From Flavobacteriales bacterium UBA2104 (GTDB lineage Bacteria > Bacteroidota > Bacteroidia > Flavobacteriales_D > Crocinitomicaceae), in assembly GCA_002331485.1 (NCBI GenBank), contig DCYS01000012.1, forward strand, positions 53,841-117,840: a stretch of DNA of 64,000 nt, read 5' to 3'. Position 1 is the first letter of the stretch. Every line of letters starts with the position of its first letter. The translations under genes were made by a program, and so were the position numbers. A model generated the notes under the pieces. The model saw only the letters and a program-made list of their open reading frames with translations. It ran no database searches and was not told the DNA's origin. This document shows, piece after piece, positions 1-8,650 of this stretch.

Positions 1-747
1 GAGAACTACACGCACCGAAGTGGAAGGACAGCACGAGCTGGACGAAAAGGTGAATCTTTAGTTTTGATCAATACGAGAGAGAAGTACAAGATCAATCAGA
101 TTGAAAAGATCATTAATCAGAAATTTACGTTTGCTGAGATTCCACCTCCTGAAGCTATTTGTGCTATTCAGTTGGAAGCTATGATCGAAAAAGTGAAGGA
201 CACTGAGGTTAATGAAAAAGAAATCGAACCATTTATTCCTCACATTTTGGAAGATCTAAAAGATTATTCAAAGGAAGATGTAATCAAAAAGTTTGTTTCT
301 GCGGAGTTCAACCGATTCCTTGAGTATTACAAGAAAGCCGGAGACCTGAACGCTAAGATTAGTGATAAAGATAGCGGAAGAGGAAGAGACAGAGGTCGCT
401 CGAGAGGATCTGATGAAAACAAGCAACGTTTCTTTGTTTCTCTTGGTGAAAAAGATGGATTAAATCCTGGTGGATTGCTTCGTGTTATCTGTGACGCAAC
501 TGGACTGAAATCAAACACAATAGGTAGAATTGATATCATGCCGGCATTTTCTTTCTTTGATGCCGATAAAGGCGATACGGATAAGATCCTGGCTCAGGTT
601 AATGGAGCGGAGTTCGAAGGTAAGAAGATGAATATCGAAAAAACAGCGAGTAAAAGCTCGAAAGGAAAACGAGGAACTGGTCATGGAAAACGTCAAGGTC
701 GTGGACTAGGTGGTCGTCGAGGTGGCGGTAGAAATCGAAGAAGATAA
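1..747 (+). CDS. deaD: DEAD-box ATP-dependent RNA helicase, C-terminal part (5' end outside window)
   Basis: The reading frame is open from base 1, so the gene begins upstream. The first codons encode helicase motif VI (YTHRSGRTARAG), the arginine-finger motif of DEAD-box RNA helicases. A helical linker follows, then a basic Arg/Gly/Asp-rich stretch near bases 370-415. Next comes a DbpA-type RNA-binding domain (about bases 420-640, with GLNPGGLLRVICDATGL and the IGRIDIMPAFSFFD core). The protein ends in an RGG/RRG-rich tail that probably contacts RNA. The architecture matches DeaD/CsdA-like helicases, which unwind structured RNA in ribosome assembly and cold adaptation. typA follows after 15 bases, suggesting cotranscription of two ribosome-linked genes. 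The TTG at 64 is not a start, because the helicase frame runs through it. The exact subfamily is uncertain. Confidence 0.9.
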   Translation, partial: ENYTHRSGRTARAGRKGESLVLINTREKYKINQIEKIINQKFTFAEIPPPEAICAIQLEAMIEKVKDTEVNEKEIEPFIPHILEDLKDYSKEDVIKKFVSAEFNRFLEYYKKAGDLNAKISDKDSGRGRDRGRSRGSDENKQRFFVSLGEKDGLNPGGLLRVICDATGLKSNTIGRIDIMPAFSFFDADKGDTDKILAQVNGAEFEGKKMNIEKTASKSSKGKRGTGHGKRQGRGLGGRRGGGRNRRR

Positions 748-762
748 AATTTAGACAATAAA

Positions 763-2562
763 ATGGAAATTAGGAATATTGCAATTATTGCACACGTTGA
801 CCACGGAAAAACTACTTTGGTTGACAGAATGATTGAAGCGGGTGATTCATATACGGATCGTGACCGTGAGAATGCTGGAGAATTAATGATGGACAACAAC
901 GATCTTGAGAGAGAACGTGGAATTACCATCGTTTCTAAGAATGTTTCTGTAACGTATAAAGACAAAAAGATCAACATCATTGACACACCAGGTCACGCCG
1001 ATTTTGGTGGTGAAGTTGAACGTGTTTTGAATATGGCGGATGGCGTTTGTTTGTTAGTTGATGCCTTCGAAGGACCGATGCCTCAGACTAGATTCGTTCT
1101 TCAAAAAGCTTTACAGATGGGATTAAAACCGCTTGTTGTGATCAACAAAGTGGATAAGCCGAACTGTACTCCAGATGAAGTACACGAAAAGGTTTTTGAT
1201 CTGATGTTCGAATTGGATGCCAATGAAGAGCAACTGGAATTTGAAACGATCTATGGTTCTGCAAAGAACGGATGGATGTCTGAAGACTGGAAAAACGAAA
1301 CGGACTCCATCGAACCATTACTAGCGAAAATTCTTGAATACTTTCCACCGGCTGTTATACCTGAAGGAAACACTCAAATGCTGATCACATCGTTGGATTA
1401 CTCTTCATTTGTAGGAAGAATTGCGATTGGAAGATTACAACGTGGCACGCTAAAACCAAACATGCCGATAATTCTGAGTAAAGGAGATGGTAAACAGGAA
1501 AAGCACCGTGTAAAAGAAGTTTTCGTTTATGAGGGAACGAACCGAATTAAAGTAGATGAAGTTCAGGCAGGAGATATTTGTGCTGTGACTGGATTAGAAG
1601 GTTTTGAGATCGGTGATTCGATCTGTGATGCTGAAAATCCAGAGCCATTAGATACCATTGCGATAGATGAGCCAACAATGAGCATGTTGTTTTCGATCAA
1701 CGACTCTCCTTTCTTTGGTAAAGAAGGAAAATTTGTGACTTCACGTCAGATCGATGAGCGATTGAAAAAAGAGCTTGAAAAAAATCTTGCTCTTCGTGTT
1801 GAGCAAACAGACAAGGCTGATAAGTGGATGGTATTCGGAAGAGGAGTTATGCACTTATCTGTATTGATCGAAACAATGCGTCGAGAAGGGTATGAACTTC
1901 AGGTTGGTCAACCACAAGTGATCATCAAAGAAATTGATGGGGTAAAATGTGAGCCAGTTGAAGAATTGACGATCGACTTACCTGAGGAACACTCTGGAAC
2001 AGCTGTTGAATCCGTTACGAAACGTAAGGGAGAAATGAAAAATATGGAAGCCAAAGGAGATCGTATGATCATACAGTTTGAAATCCCATCCAGAGGTATC
2101 ATCGGTTTAAGGAATTACTTATTGACGGCTACAGCTGGTGAGGCGATCATGAACCACAGATTTATAGAGTTTCAGCCATACAAAGGTGAGATTCCAGGAC
2201 GAATGAATGGATCTTTGATCTCTATGGAAAAAGGAGCTGCTATTCCTTATTCATTGAATAACTTGCAAGATAGAGGACGATTCTTCGTTGCTCCTGGTGA
2301 AGAGATCTATGAAGGACAAGTTATCGGTGAAAACTCACGCCAAGGAGATCTCGTCGTTAATGTAACGAAGACTAAGAAACTAAGTAACATGCGTTCTTCA
2401 GGTGCAGATGATAAGGTAAAATTAGCTCCACCGATCAAAATGTCACTAGAGGAGAACCTAGAGTATATTCAAGCGGATGAGTACGTTGAAGTCACTCCAG
2501 AATCTTTACGTATACGTAAGATCTTATTGAAAGAAAATGAGCGTAAAAGAGCTGGAAAGTAA
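763..2562 (+). CDS. typA: Translational GTPase TypA/BipA
   Basis: This 599-residue ribosome-associated GTPase has the usual family length (about 600). The G motifs are clear: AHVDHGKTT (G1) near residue 10, DTPGHADFG (G3), NKVDKP (G4) and SAKNGW (G5). EF-G-like domains II, III and V follow, and then the TypA-specific C-terminal domain with the conserved segment GRMNGSLISMEKG. TypA binds the 70S ribosome and supports 50S assembly and growth in cold or stress. The ATG at 763 gives the canonical N-terminus MEIRNIAIIAHVDHGK. It lies 15 bases after the DEAD-box helicase and is followed by a Rho-independent terminator, so the helicase-typA unit ends here. Confidence 0.97.
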   Translation: MEIRNIAIIAHVDHGKTTLVDRMIEAGDSYTDRDRENAGELMMDNNDLERERGITIVSKNVSVTYKDKKINIIDTPGHADFGGEVERVLNMADGVCLLVDAFEGPMPQTRFVLQKALQMGLKPLVVINKVDKPNCTPDEVHEKVFDLMFELDANEEQLEFETIYGSAKNGWMSEDWKNETDSIEPLLAKILEYFPPAVIPEGNTQMLITSLDYSSFVGRIAIGRLQRGTLKPNMPIILSKGDGKQEKHRVKEVFVYEGTNRIKVDEVQAGDICAVTGLEGFEIGDSICDAENPEPLDTIAIDEPTMSMLFSINDSPFFGKEGKFVTSRQIDERLKKELEKNLALRVEQTDKADKWMVFGRGVMHLSVLIETMRREGYELQVGQPQVIIKEIDGVKCEPVEELTIDLPEEHSGTAVESVTKRKGEMKNMEAKGDRMIIQFEIPSRGIIGLRNYLLTATAGEAIMNHRFIEFQPYKGEIPGRMNGSLISMEKGAAIPYSLNNLQDRGRFFVAPGEEIYEGQVIGENSRQGDLVVNVTKTKKLSNMRSSGADDKVKLAPPIKMSLEENLEYIQADEYVEVTPESLRIRKILLKENERKRAGK

Positions 2563-2592
2563 GTTTAGAGCTTAGAATTTTGATTATATAAT

Positions 2593-2624
2593 AAGGACTG
2601 TTCGAAAGGACGGTCCTTTTTTTT
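2593..2624 (+). terminator. Rho-independent terminator after typA
   Basis: An 11-base stem (AAGGACTGTTC pairing with GGACGGTCCTT, including two G-T wobbles) closes a GAAA tetraloop. A run of eight T follows. It lies 31 bases after the typA stop. Confidence 0.85.
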
Positions 2625-2717
2625 GATATATCCGTAAAAACAAATAAGTGATTTTTATGATTATATTTATTCTGAAAACACCAGTTAAACGTTTGTTTTC
2701 GACTCTTTGCACTACTT

Positions 2718-4136
2718 ATGGGAGTATCTGGAATAAAGGCATATCTATTCATTCTGTTTTTTCTGATTGGGAACATCAGTTTTTCGTTTGAAGAAAGCAT
2801 TTTTCTCAACGCCAGATTTTACGTCGATTCTTCAAATAATCTATCAATAAATGAAGTATCAAGTAATGCTGAGTTCAAGATCTTCACTTCGGAAATTCAA
2901 GAACAATCATTTACAAACTATACGTATTGGGCTCGAATTAATGTTTCGGACTTACCAAACGAACAACTTTATCTCATTTCTAAGAATGTATTCATTGACA
3001 AGGTCGATCTTTATTATCAGGAGAAGAATAAATGGAAATCTAAAAAAGCTGGTCTTCTAAGGCTAAATGATAGTAAGTACGACTTTTCTTCTATATCAGT
3101 TCGGTTTCCAGAAGATTTGGATGGTGACTTTATTTATGTTTCGTTTCAGTCTGATTGTATTTCTAAACTGGATGTTTGGCTAATTGATGAATTGACACTA
3201 ACCACCTCCAATTCATTTAAGATTACATTTTATGCCGTTGTACTATCACTTATTGTGATCTCCCTTGTCGCGATCTTATTCTTATACATCTTTAGTCGCA
3301 ACAAACTACTGCTCCACTTTGCGTTTTATAGTATTGCTTCTATTGGGATGATCCTTTTTACCAATGGCTATTTATATCAATATGGTCCAATGGGATTCCT
3401 CTCATTTTATAAGTGGTCATTTGTCTATTTCGTGGATATTTACTGGGGCGTCGCTATACTGCTGAGTTATTACTTACTGAAGATCAACAAACAAAAAAAC
3501 ACCCTCAAAAAGATCTATCATTTTGCATTTGGTTTCGTTGGAATCATGCTACTATCGCCTCTTTTTTTGCCTCGTCAGCTCGCTGCACAGATTCATTTCG
3601 TAATTCCAACATTATTCATCTTTTTTAACGTTGTTACAGGGATATACATTTACTTCAAACAAAAGAACAGCACCGCAATATTGTTAGTAGGTGGTTGGTT
3701 GATCTATTTTTCTTTTTTAATGACTTGGTCACTTGGGAAGATCGGTGTCCTGCCAACTTCATTCTTTATAGACAATTGCCCAGTATTCGGCCTAACCTTT
3801 GAATTTATATTATTCGGATTTCTAGCTGCGAGACAATATACATTGCAACATAAAGAACGTTCGCTAATGCAAACTCGACTGCTCAATTTGGACAAATTTA
3901 AATCTGAGATCCAAGAAGAATATGGTGAGATATACAATTCTTTATCAAATCGAGAGCAAGAAGTATTACGACTTATTGCATCTGGTCAACTGGACAAAGA
4001 AATTGCAGATGAACTTCAGATCTCAGTAGCCTCCGTTAGAACTTATTTAAAGCGAATATATTCTAAATTGAATGTTGCCAATAGAACCGAAGCTTCACTT
4101 ATTTATAACAAAGTAATTCTAACACAATCCATATAG
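2718..4136 (+). CDS. 7TM-DISM membrane receptor fused to a LuxR-type DNA-binding domain
   Basis: This 472-residue protein begins with a signal-like hydrophobic segment (residues 7-23). An extracytoplasmic beta-rich domain of the 7TMR-DISMED2 type follows (about 28-162; YWARINVSDL is typical). Seven or so membrane segments span about 169-385. A short linker leads to a LuxR/GerE helix-turn-helix (about 405-465) with LSNREQEVLRLIASG and the recognition region ISVASVRTYLKRIYSKL. There is no kinase, GGDEF or receiver domain. The visible design is a one-component receptor that would sense a periplasmic ligand and bind DNA from the membrane. Such fusions occur in Bacteroidota, but their ligands are mostly unknown. 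The next gene encodes a secreted protein and has an inverted repeat upstream, a possible target. Start choice: first ATG, directly before the signal segment. Confidence 0.85.
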   Translation: MGVSGIKAYLFILFFLIGNISFSFEESIFLNARFYVDSSNNLSINEVSSNAEFKIFTSEIQEQSFTNYTYWARINVSDLPNEQLYLISKNVFIDKVDLYYQEKNKWKSKKAGLLRLNDSKYDFSSISVRFPEDLDGDFIYVSFQSDCISKLDVWLIDELTLTTSNSFKITFYAVVLSLIVISLVAILFLYIFSRNKLLLHFAFYSIASIGMILFTNGYLYQYGPMGFLSFYKWSFVYFVDIYWGVAILLSYYLLKINKQKNTLKKIYHFAFGFVGIMLLSPLFLPRQLAAQIHFVIPTLFIFFNVVTGIYIYFKQKNSTAILLVGGWLIYFSFLMTWSLGKIGVLPTSFFIDNCPVFGLTFEFILFGFLAARQYTLQHKERSLMQTRLLNLDKFKSEIQEEYGEIYNSLSNREQEVLRLIASGQLDKEIADELQISVASVRTYLKRIYSKLNVANRTEASLIYNKVILTQSI

Positions 4137-4161
4137 ACAGTTGTAACTTATTGATTTTCAA

Positions 4162-4183
4162 TTGTCATCATAATTAATGACAA
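4162..4183. promoter_or_regulatory. Perfect inverted repeat upstream of the secreted-protein gene
   Basis: The arms TTGTCAT (4162-4168) and ATGACAA (4177-4183) form a perfect 7-base inverted repeat with an 8-base spacer. No T-run follows, so an operator is likelier than a terminator. A near-consensus -7 element (TATATTCG, 4227-4234) lies 43 bases downstream, ahead of the gene at 4272. LuxR-type regulators bind dyads of this size, and the gene upstream ends in a LuxR domain. That link is inference. Confidence 0.35.
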
Positions 4184-4271
4184 CAGTTTATGATCATTTT
4201 TTGCTGAATTAAGGATAGACTCACTTTATATTCGAGCCATCAATTAATACTAATTCTAAAAAATTTGATCT

Positions 4272-5654
4272 ATGAAAAATTTAAACAAAGTATCGTTCTT
4301 ATTAGTCGCTTTATTAATTCTGACGACTAGTTATGCTCAACAACCAGATTTTCCATCAGTTGATGAAGCTTTTGCAAAAGTTAATGGAAACTCAAAAGTA
4401 CTTGAACGTTTAAAGAGTACTTATAAAATCATCGATCCATCTACCTGTAAGATCGAGAAAAAAATGTATTTCGGTGGAAATGATCTACAACCAAGCTCAT
4501 TTGCTACATATAAAACAGATGAGGCTCATCGGTTAAACTGGAGATGGCCAGATGATCGAGCTTATATTGTTTTTCGTGTTACAACATCGAAAAGTGAGGA
4601 TGGAACAATCTATGAACTACCACTCGTTGTAGAATATACAAGGTTGAAAAATAAAGTACTCACAAATGAGTGGCATTTTCACTGGTGGAAATTTGACGAC
4701 CCGTATTCTGTAAAGGGAGGAAAAGAAGATGCTCTTTTTATGAAGCTCTTTGAAAAGAGACTATCGGAGATCGAAGGAAATCTAAGAGACCGAAATAGAA
4801 AGATGCCCGATGTAATTGCTGCTATGACCAGAGTTGGGTCTATCTCAAAATCAGAAGTCAAAGATGTTAGACAATTTTACTCGAATATAGACCACGTAGA
4901 AAGAACATTCATTATTGAGGGAGACGTAATCTTTTTTGCCGACCATGATGAATCAGTTGCCAAAGAAAATCGAGAAAATGTAAAAGTCTATGTGCAAACT
5001 CGTTTCTCAAGGGACAAAGACGCAAATGGTAACACTGGTGACTGGTACTTCAACGAGTTTGTAGGCGGCTGGGGAAATAAAATTATTGATGGATCTGTAA
5101 CCGAGGATAAGAATATTTATAAGACAGTTGGAACACATGGCTACAATTACATCAAAGAAAAAGGTAAAGAGCAAAAGAAGGTGCCTTACTATTCAAATCG
5201 ATATGAGGGAAAATTTCAGGCAGACGTTCTTCAAGCCTTCCATGATTTTTATGAACAAAAAGATGGTGCAGATGAGACATTAAAATCATACATAGCTTCA
5301 GAAGATGAAGAGATATTTAATAAGTTCGACGCCCTGTTTAGTGAAATTAGAGAAAAGCATGTGCAACTTAGACCTAGTGGATCTGCACATAAAGGAATAT
5401 TGTTCTCTGTTTCCACTGATGAACCAAATGTTGAAGACATTGAAGCAACCTTTAATCTATTTCTAACTCGTCCCGCTATAAGTACTGACAAGAAACTGAA
5501 ATCAATATACAAAACTGCAGGTATGAATAAGTCTATATTGAAGAAAGGAGGGGGATTCAGTAAAAACGAATATTATAAATTACAATTCACCTTGATCGAT
5601 GGAGATTTGAAGATTGCTTCTGCTCCCGTTAGAGATTACACGATCGAGTTTTAG
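4272..5654 (+). CDS. Secreted protein of unknown function (460 aa)
   Basis: I do not recognise a family. The N-terminus MKNLNKVSFLLVALLILTTS followed by YAQ is a clear Sec signal peptide with cleavage after about residue 22. The mature protein is mixed alpha/beta, rich in Lys, Glu and aromatics, and has no membrane segment, lipobox or type IX sorting domain. The first half contains an aromatic stretch (NEWHFHWWKFDDPYS, about residues 136-150). The second half is helical. A periplasmic location is likely. The gene follows the membrane-bound LuxR-type regulator on the same strand with 135 bases between them, and a terminator lies just downstream. It is therefore probably transcribed alone and may be that regulator's target. 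Confidence 0.75.
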   Translation: MKNLNKVSFLLVALLILTTSYAQQPDFPSVDEAFAKVNGNSKVLERLKSTYKIIDPSTCKIEKKMYFGGNDLQPSSFATYKTDEAHRLNWRWPDDRAYIVFRVTTSKSEDGTIYELPLVVEYTRLKNKVLTNEWHFHWWKFDDPYSVKGGKEDALFMKLFEKRLSEIEGNLRDRNRKMPDVIAAMTRVGSISKSEVKDVRQFYSNIDHVERTFIIEGDVIFFADHDESVAKENRENVKVYVQTRFSRDKDANGNTGDWYFNEFVGGWGNKIIDGSVTEDKNIYKTVGTHGYNYIKEKGKEQKKVPYYSNRYEGKFQADVLQAFHDFYEQKDGADETLKSYIASEDEEIFNKFDALFSEIREKHVQLRPSGSAHKGILFSVSTDEPNVEDIEATFNLFLTRPAISTDKKLKSIYKTAGMNKSILKKGGGFSKNEYYKLQFTLIDGDLKIASAPVRDYTIEF

Positions 5655-5678
5655 TATTAATTGACCGATCGTAATTAG

Positions 5679-5707
5679 AAAGCATCCCATATTGGGGTGC
5701 TTTTTTT
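5679..5707 (+). terminator. Rho-independent terminator
   Basis: The arms AAGCATCCC and GGGGTGCTT pair with one G-T wobble around a short loop and are followed by seven T. It ends the transcript of the secreted-protein gene. Confidence 0.85.
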
Positions 5708-5732
5708 CTTGATTATCTTTATGGTTTGAATA

Positions 5733-6251
5733 ATGGATACATTGAACAGTTCTACTCATCGTCTACGTTTCGAATCATTTAACGAAAATCACAGGACATT
5801 TTTAAAGCAATTGTTTTGCTCAAATGAACGTGTTATGTCGACTGCCTTGTCAGGAAAACTACTCGATCAATATGAATTTGAAGTTTTGATAAAAGAAAGG
5901 TTTAATCATACTTCTCAAGAACAGTTTGGTTTTTTGACTATTAAAGAAAAAGTATCCGATGAATTAATTGGAGTTACAGGTATTTTCGAATGTGACTATC
6001 TTGATCAAAAGGGAATTGAATTTGGATTTATTTTAGACCAAAAATCATGGGGAAAAGGATATGCAACAGAGATTGGTTCTTTTTGGATCGACTATATTCT
6101 CAATTATTATCCTGATCATGATATTTTAGCCACGACTAAACCTGATAATCTAGCTTCAAAAAAAGTACTTGAAAAACTCAATCTAATTTTCGTAAAGAAT
6201 ATAAAAATCAACAACAGAGGAATGAGAAGCATTTACCATTACAACGTATAA
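5733..6251 (+). CDS. GNAT-family N-acetyltransferase (RimJ/RimL-like)
   Basis: This 172-residue protein matches the GNAT acetyltransferase_3 pattern. The N-terminus THRLRFESFNENH is the typical first beta strand. A central strand (ELIGVTGIFECDYL) leads to the acetyl-CoA-binding loop and helix (KSWGKGYATEIGSFWIDYIL, about residues 108-127). The DNLASKKVLEKLNL segment is the family's late helix. It would transfer an acetyl group from acetyl-CoA to an amine; relatives modify ribosomal proteins or antibiotics, but the substrate here is unknown. Its stop codon directly abuts the stop of the opposing SOUL gene. A near-consensus -7 element (TATCTTTA) lies about 13 bases before the start. Confidence 0.85.
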   Translation: MDTLNSSTHRLRFESFNENHRTFLKQLFCSNERVMSTALSGKLLDQYEFEVLIKERFNHTSQEQFGFLTIKEKVSDELIGVTGIFECDYLDQKGIEFGFILDQKSWGKGYATEIGSFWIDYILNYYPDHDILATTKPDNLASKKVLEKLNLIFVKNIKINNRGMRSIYHYNV

Positions 6252-6836
6252 CTATTTTTCGTAGTCGATCAATTCAACCATTACCTCATTTCGTCTATTG
6301 ATCGGATCATACGGAGCATTATATCCCATGAAGGTAAAGCCTCCAGTATGACTGAGATCCGCTTCTTTCAAGGCTTCTTCTAGTTTCTTTCTATGTTTTT
6401 CAATCTTTTCGTCATCAGCATATCCAGAAAAGCGAATCGCCGCCACAACTCTTTCAGGCATTTCCTCAAACTCTATACGTTCATCATTCGGTTTAGGTAG
6501 CTCTTCTTTAGCATATTTTGAAGGAACTAAAAAACGCATCGTCATAGTATCTTGCAGATCCATCGTAACAGGAGTTGTCATGGCGATCTTTTCATTTTTC
6601 TCATTTCCACCAAATATGTAACCTGCTAAAACATTGAACCCTTTGGAAGAAACAGATTTATAATTACCTGAATCCAATTCCACACTTGTAAAAATGGCTG
6701 CTTCATACTTACGCACTTCGAAATCTTCATATTTCTTCAGCACTGTATACTGATATGTTTCATTGTTTTTCACAAATGCAAAGAATAATGTACCTAACAA
6801 AGCAAGTACGATCAAGGTTATAATTAAAGTTCTCAT
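6252..6836 (-). CDS. SOUL-family heme-binding protein
   Basis: The 194 residues start with a single N-terminal membrane or signal segment (residues 3-23). A SOUL/HEBP domain follows: YEDFEVRKYEAAIFTSVEL at its start, the central KIAMTTPVTMD motif, and the late GGFTFMGYNAPYDPINRRNEVMVEL segment. SOUL proteins bind heme or tetrapyrroles; bacterial members are mostly uncharacterised. The leader suggests that it faces the periplasm, tethered to the inner membrane. It converges with the acetyltransferase gene with no bases between their stops. The WG-repeat gene lies 39 bases upstream on the same strand, so the two may share a transcript. Confidence 0.92.
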   Translation of the reverse strand: MRTLIITLIVLALLGTLFFAFVKNNETYQYTVLKKYEDFEVRKYEAAIFTSVELDSGNYKSVSSKGFNVLAGYIFGGNEKNEKIAMTTPVTMDLQDTMTMRFLVPSKYAKEELPKPNDERIEFEEMPERVVAAIRFSGYADDEKIEKHRKKLEEALKEADLSHTGGFTFMGYNAPYDPINRRNEVMVELIDYEK

Positions 6837-6875
6837 AAAGAAAAAACAAATAATAAATCCAAATGGTTCAGACGA

Positions 6876-8531
6876 CTAGTTAGGAACAAGAACCAGCTCT
6901 TTTTCTCCATTGTTGAGTTCTAGTACAATGAAAGATTCATAGACACCATGTATTTTAAAAAGACCTGGACGTCTAATAACCTTGCGCTTAGCAAGTGAGT
7001 ATATTGAGTTACCTTCACGTTTGTAACCATTGAGTAAGACAAGGTCTGTGTTGAGACCAGTTATGTACATATAGGACTTCATAATAAGCTTTTCATCGTC
7101 GATTGAAATAAGTTGATGCTTTTGGTCTTTTCTAATTACAAAATAAGGTAACACATTGTATGGATCATTATAAGTGTGCAAGAAATGAATATGATCAATT
7201 CCTTTTATGGAAAACAAAGTATCTCTTCGTTGATTAATCACAGTATAAGGCAAGACCCTGTCTCGGTGTACTTTTCGGACAGGTAAGCGGTCAAAAGGAA
7301 AATAAGAATTATAGCTCCCGTAACCTGCTCGGTAAAATAATGGTGGTACGATTTCTTTTCCTGTCGAGTTTATAAAACCATATCCTTGTCCATTGATAAA
7401 GCATTGTGCTAAACCATCTTTAAAAGGAGTGATATTATGATAAGGTTTTGAAATCACCTCGCCCTTTTTATTTATCAATACAGCGGTTAATCTAGAATTG
7501 TTTCGACGATCTTTAGCAGGTGCTGTTCCATCAAAAAAGTGCCCTATTCTTTCATATTTATAATCAATTAGAAAATTACCTAGTGTATCGATCAGTCCCC
7601 ATTGCTGATCTTTCATAACGGCTGCAACACCATCCGAAAAGTCTTCTCCAAAATGAGCGTTTGTGTGAATTACTTTCTTTCCTGTCGAATCGATGTAGAT
7701 CGTACCTGATCGATCAAAATTCAGGGCTAAATAACCTTCCGAAAATTCACCCACATTGCCAACCTTGCGAAAAAGAATTCGACCACCATCTTGATCTATA
7801 ATGTGCCAACTATTAAATCCTTCTCTTACAGCAAACAGCTCATATCCAAGATATCTAATCTTTCTGTATTTAAATGGAATCAAAAGCTCTCCAGACATAT
7901 TTATAACTCCTAGTTTCTCTGTTAGTGGGTGCTCAACAATTAGATGATTTGATGACGTTCGCTTATAATCACTGAAAAGGTAATCTCCTTTCAGATCCCC
8001 TTGGTTAGTAACTAGTCCAAACAAGGCAGACTTATCTTCCAGAATTACACCAATTGAAGTAGTTTCATGGCTTTCTTTATGAATCCACGAGTAGGCACAT
8101 ATATCACCTTTTGAGTCAATATACCTTATCCTATCTTCTTTTTCATTAATAAATAATCGGGGTTGAACTTCCCACTCGTTAAGAAATGGCTCAATTTGAA
8201 GAATAGGATTGAGTGGAAACCAATGTTCGTTTCTTTTACCATTAGATATCGATATGAAAACAGGTCTGAGCTCATGAGATTTCGCATATCTATAGCGCTC
8301 TTTTAATAATGCAATAGTTCTGTCAGATCGATCATCCCAAAAGCGAACAGTATCAAATTCTTGATTACGTTTCAGTTCGGAACAACAGGGGCAATTAAAT
8401 TCACAGCAAATATGCCCATGATTGCAATCGTCAATGTATATTTCAGAAGGCTCCTGAGATAATGGTAGAACGATAGTATCCTGAGCAATCAGCTGCGCAC
8501 TTAAACTAATAAAAAGTATCAATACTCTCAT
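6876..8531 (-). CDS. Secreted WG-repeat protein with Cys-rich N-terminus
   Basis: I choose the ATG at 8531, giving 551 residues and a clean signal peptide (MRVLILFISLSAQLIAQ); a GTG one codon upstream is the alternative. The mature N-terminus holds a Cys/His cluster (CNHGHICCEFNCPCC, about residues 36-50) that could bind metal or form disulfides. The rest is built of WG/KWG-type repeats of about 30-50 residues, for example KLGVINMSGELLIPFKYRKI, QWGLIDTLGNFLIDYKYERI and GYGFINSTGKEIVPPLFY. WG repeats form open beta structures thought to bind proteins or glycans; no enzyme motif is visible. It is divergent from folD across a 119-base gap. Exact function unknown. Confidence 0.82.
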   Translation of the reverse strand: MRVLILFISLSAQLIAQDTIVLPLSQEPSEIYIDDCNHGHICCEFNCPCCSELKRNQEFDTVRFWDDRSDRTIALLKERYRYAKSHELRPVFISISNGKRNEHWFPLNPILQIEPFLNEWEVQPRLFINEKEDRIRYIDSKGDICAYSWIHKESHETTSIGVILEDKSALFGLVTNQGDLKGDYLFSDYKRTSSNHLIVEHPLTEKLGVINMSGELLIPFKYRKIRYLGYELFAVREGFNSWHIIDQDGGRILFRKVGNVGEFSEGYLALNFDRSGTIYIDSTGKKVIHTNAHFGEDFSDGVAAVMKDQQWGLIDTLGNFLIDYKYERIGHFFDGTAPAKDRRNNSRLTAVLINKKGEVISKPYHNITPFKDGLAQCFINGQGYGFINSTGKEIVPPLFYRAGYGSYNSYFPFDRLPVRKVHRDRVLPYTVINQRRDTLFSIKGIDHIHFLHTYNDPYNVLPYFVIRKDQKHQLISIDDEKLIMKSYMYITGLNTDLVLLNGYKREGNSIYSLAKRKVIRRPGLFKIHGVYESFIVLELNNGEKELVLVPN

Positions 8532-8625
8532 CACAGTAAAAGATACAACTAAACTGAAAAGCGGTTCATTTTTCCACGAAATTCACTTCTTACTAACAAT
8601 TTAACGCTGGCAGAAGATAAAATTC

Positions 8626-8633
8626 TATTTTTG
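8626..8633 (+). promoter_or_regulatory. Bacteroidota -7 promoter element for folD
   Basis: TATTTTTG matches the TAnnTTTG consensus and lies 17 bases before the folD ATG. I see no good -33 TTG at the usual distance. Confidence 0.5.
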
Positions 8634-8650
8634 CACAAAGCCAATAGAAT

